Program-made: the position numbers and the translations under genes
Shown: in pieces, positions 5,563-5,742 of the stretch
Layout of the letters: each line of letters begins with the position of its first letter
Numbering within the stretch: the stretch's first letter is position 1
Notes under the pieces: model-generated
The model's database searches: none
Seen by the model: the letters and a program-made list of their open reading frames with translations, nothing else
Told to the model about the DNA's origin: nothing
NCBI GenBank assembly: GCA_028288875.1
Contig: JAQGHK010000374.1
Location: forward strand, 1-5,742
DNA: 5,742 nucleotides
DNA from: Phycisphaerales bacterium
GTDB lineage: Bacteria; Planctomycetota; Phycisphaerae; Tepidisphaerales; Tepidisphaeraceae
Direction of reading: 5' to 3'

Positions 5563-5742
5563 CTATTTCATTTTCATCATCTTCATCGCGGCGACTTCTT
5601 TGATCAGTGACGAATCAAAGTAGGCGTCGATCGGCTGGCTGTCTTTGTAGACGGCGTGCTTTACGTTGAAATCGTTCGCGATCTTGCTGCTGCCGTACAC
5701 GCTGTCGAGGCCGTCACCTTTTTCGTAGTGCTTCAGATTCTC
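5563..5742 (-). CDS. ABC transporter substrate-binding protein, C-terminal end (runs off right edge)
   Basis: The last 59 codons and the TAG stop of an open frame entering from the right edge. The fragment begins ENLKHYEKGDGLDSVYGSSK and ends with IDAYFDSSLIKEVAAMKMMKMK. It carries no decisive motif. Its place just before a NitT/TauT-type permease and ATPase, and an ending that resembles the FDxxYxKxAA-like close I recall from urea carboxylase-region binding proteins, make it the periplasmic substrate-binding component, which would choose the imported compound. The tail AAMKMMKMK, with four Met and three Lys in the last seven residues, is unusual but short. The N-terminus, signal peptide, promoter and any riboswitch leader lie outside the window. 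Confidence 0.72.
   Translation of the reverse strand, partial: ENLKHYEKGDGLDSVYGSSKIANDFNVKHAVYKDSQPIDAYFDSSLIKEVAAMKMMKMK

Overview
The window holds one minus-strand gene cluster, read from right to left, that looks like a complete guanidine/urea nitrogen-assimilation operon cut at both ends. In transcription order it contains: the C-terminal end of an ABC-transporter substrate-binding protein (5742-5563); its permease (5499-4420); its ATPase (4433-3537); the amidase half of allophanate hydrolase (3503-2160); the allophanate hydrolase C-terminal domain as a separate gene (2163-1774); two tandem DUF1989 paralogues of the urea-carboxylase-associated type, UAAP1 (1752-937) and UAAP2 (940-338); and the first 83 residues of a biotin-dependent urea/guanidine carboxylase (249-1, running off the left edge). 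No plus-strand gene is supported. The long plus-strand open frames are mirror images of the GC-rich minus-strand genes.

How the genes work together: the transporter would import a small nitrogen compound. The carboxylase would carboxylate it with ATP and bicarbonate. The DUF1989 pair, known from other bacteria as carboxyguanidine deiminase (CgdA/CgdB), would convert carboxyguanidine to allophanate. Allophanate hydrolase would release ammonia and CO2. The deiminase pair makes guanidine a more likely substrate than urea, although such clusters are usually labelled 'urea carboxylase' operons. The substrate-deciding part of the carboxylase, and the leader where a guanidine riboswitch would lie, are both outside the window.

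Gene junctions are tight. There are two ATGA overlaps (amidase/C-terminal domain and UAAP1/UAAP2), a 14-base overlap (permease/ATPase) and short gaps of 33 and 21 bases. Only two junctions are longer and both hold secondary structure. The 63-base gap after the substrate-binding protein gene has a perfect 8-bp GC-rich hairpin. The 88-base gap before the carboxylase is almost filled by a 36-base-armed inverted repeat built of 9-base units, which also supplies the stop codon of UAAP2.

Organism: a GC-rich bacterium. Few starts have a clear Shine-Dalgarno sequence, and intergenic repeats of the CCACGGAGG type are, from memory, frequent in Planctomycetota and some other environmental phyla. A planctomycete-like host is a guess, not shown by the sequence. 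No insertion sequence, tRNA, rRNA or CRISPR array was seen. The pathway itself is already known; the least explained items are the inverted repeat before the carboxylase and the split allophanate hydrolase.
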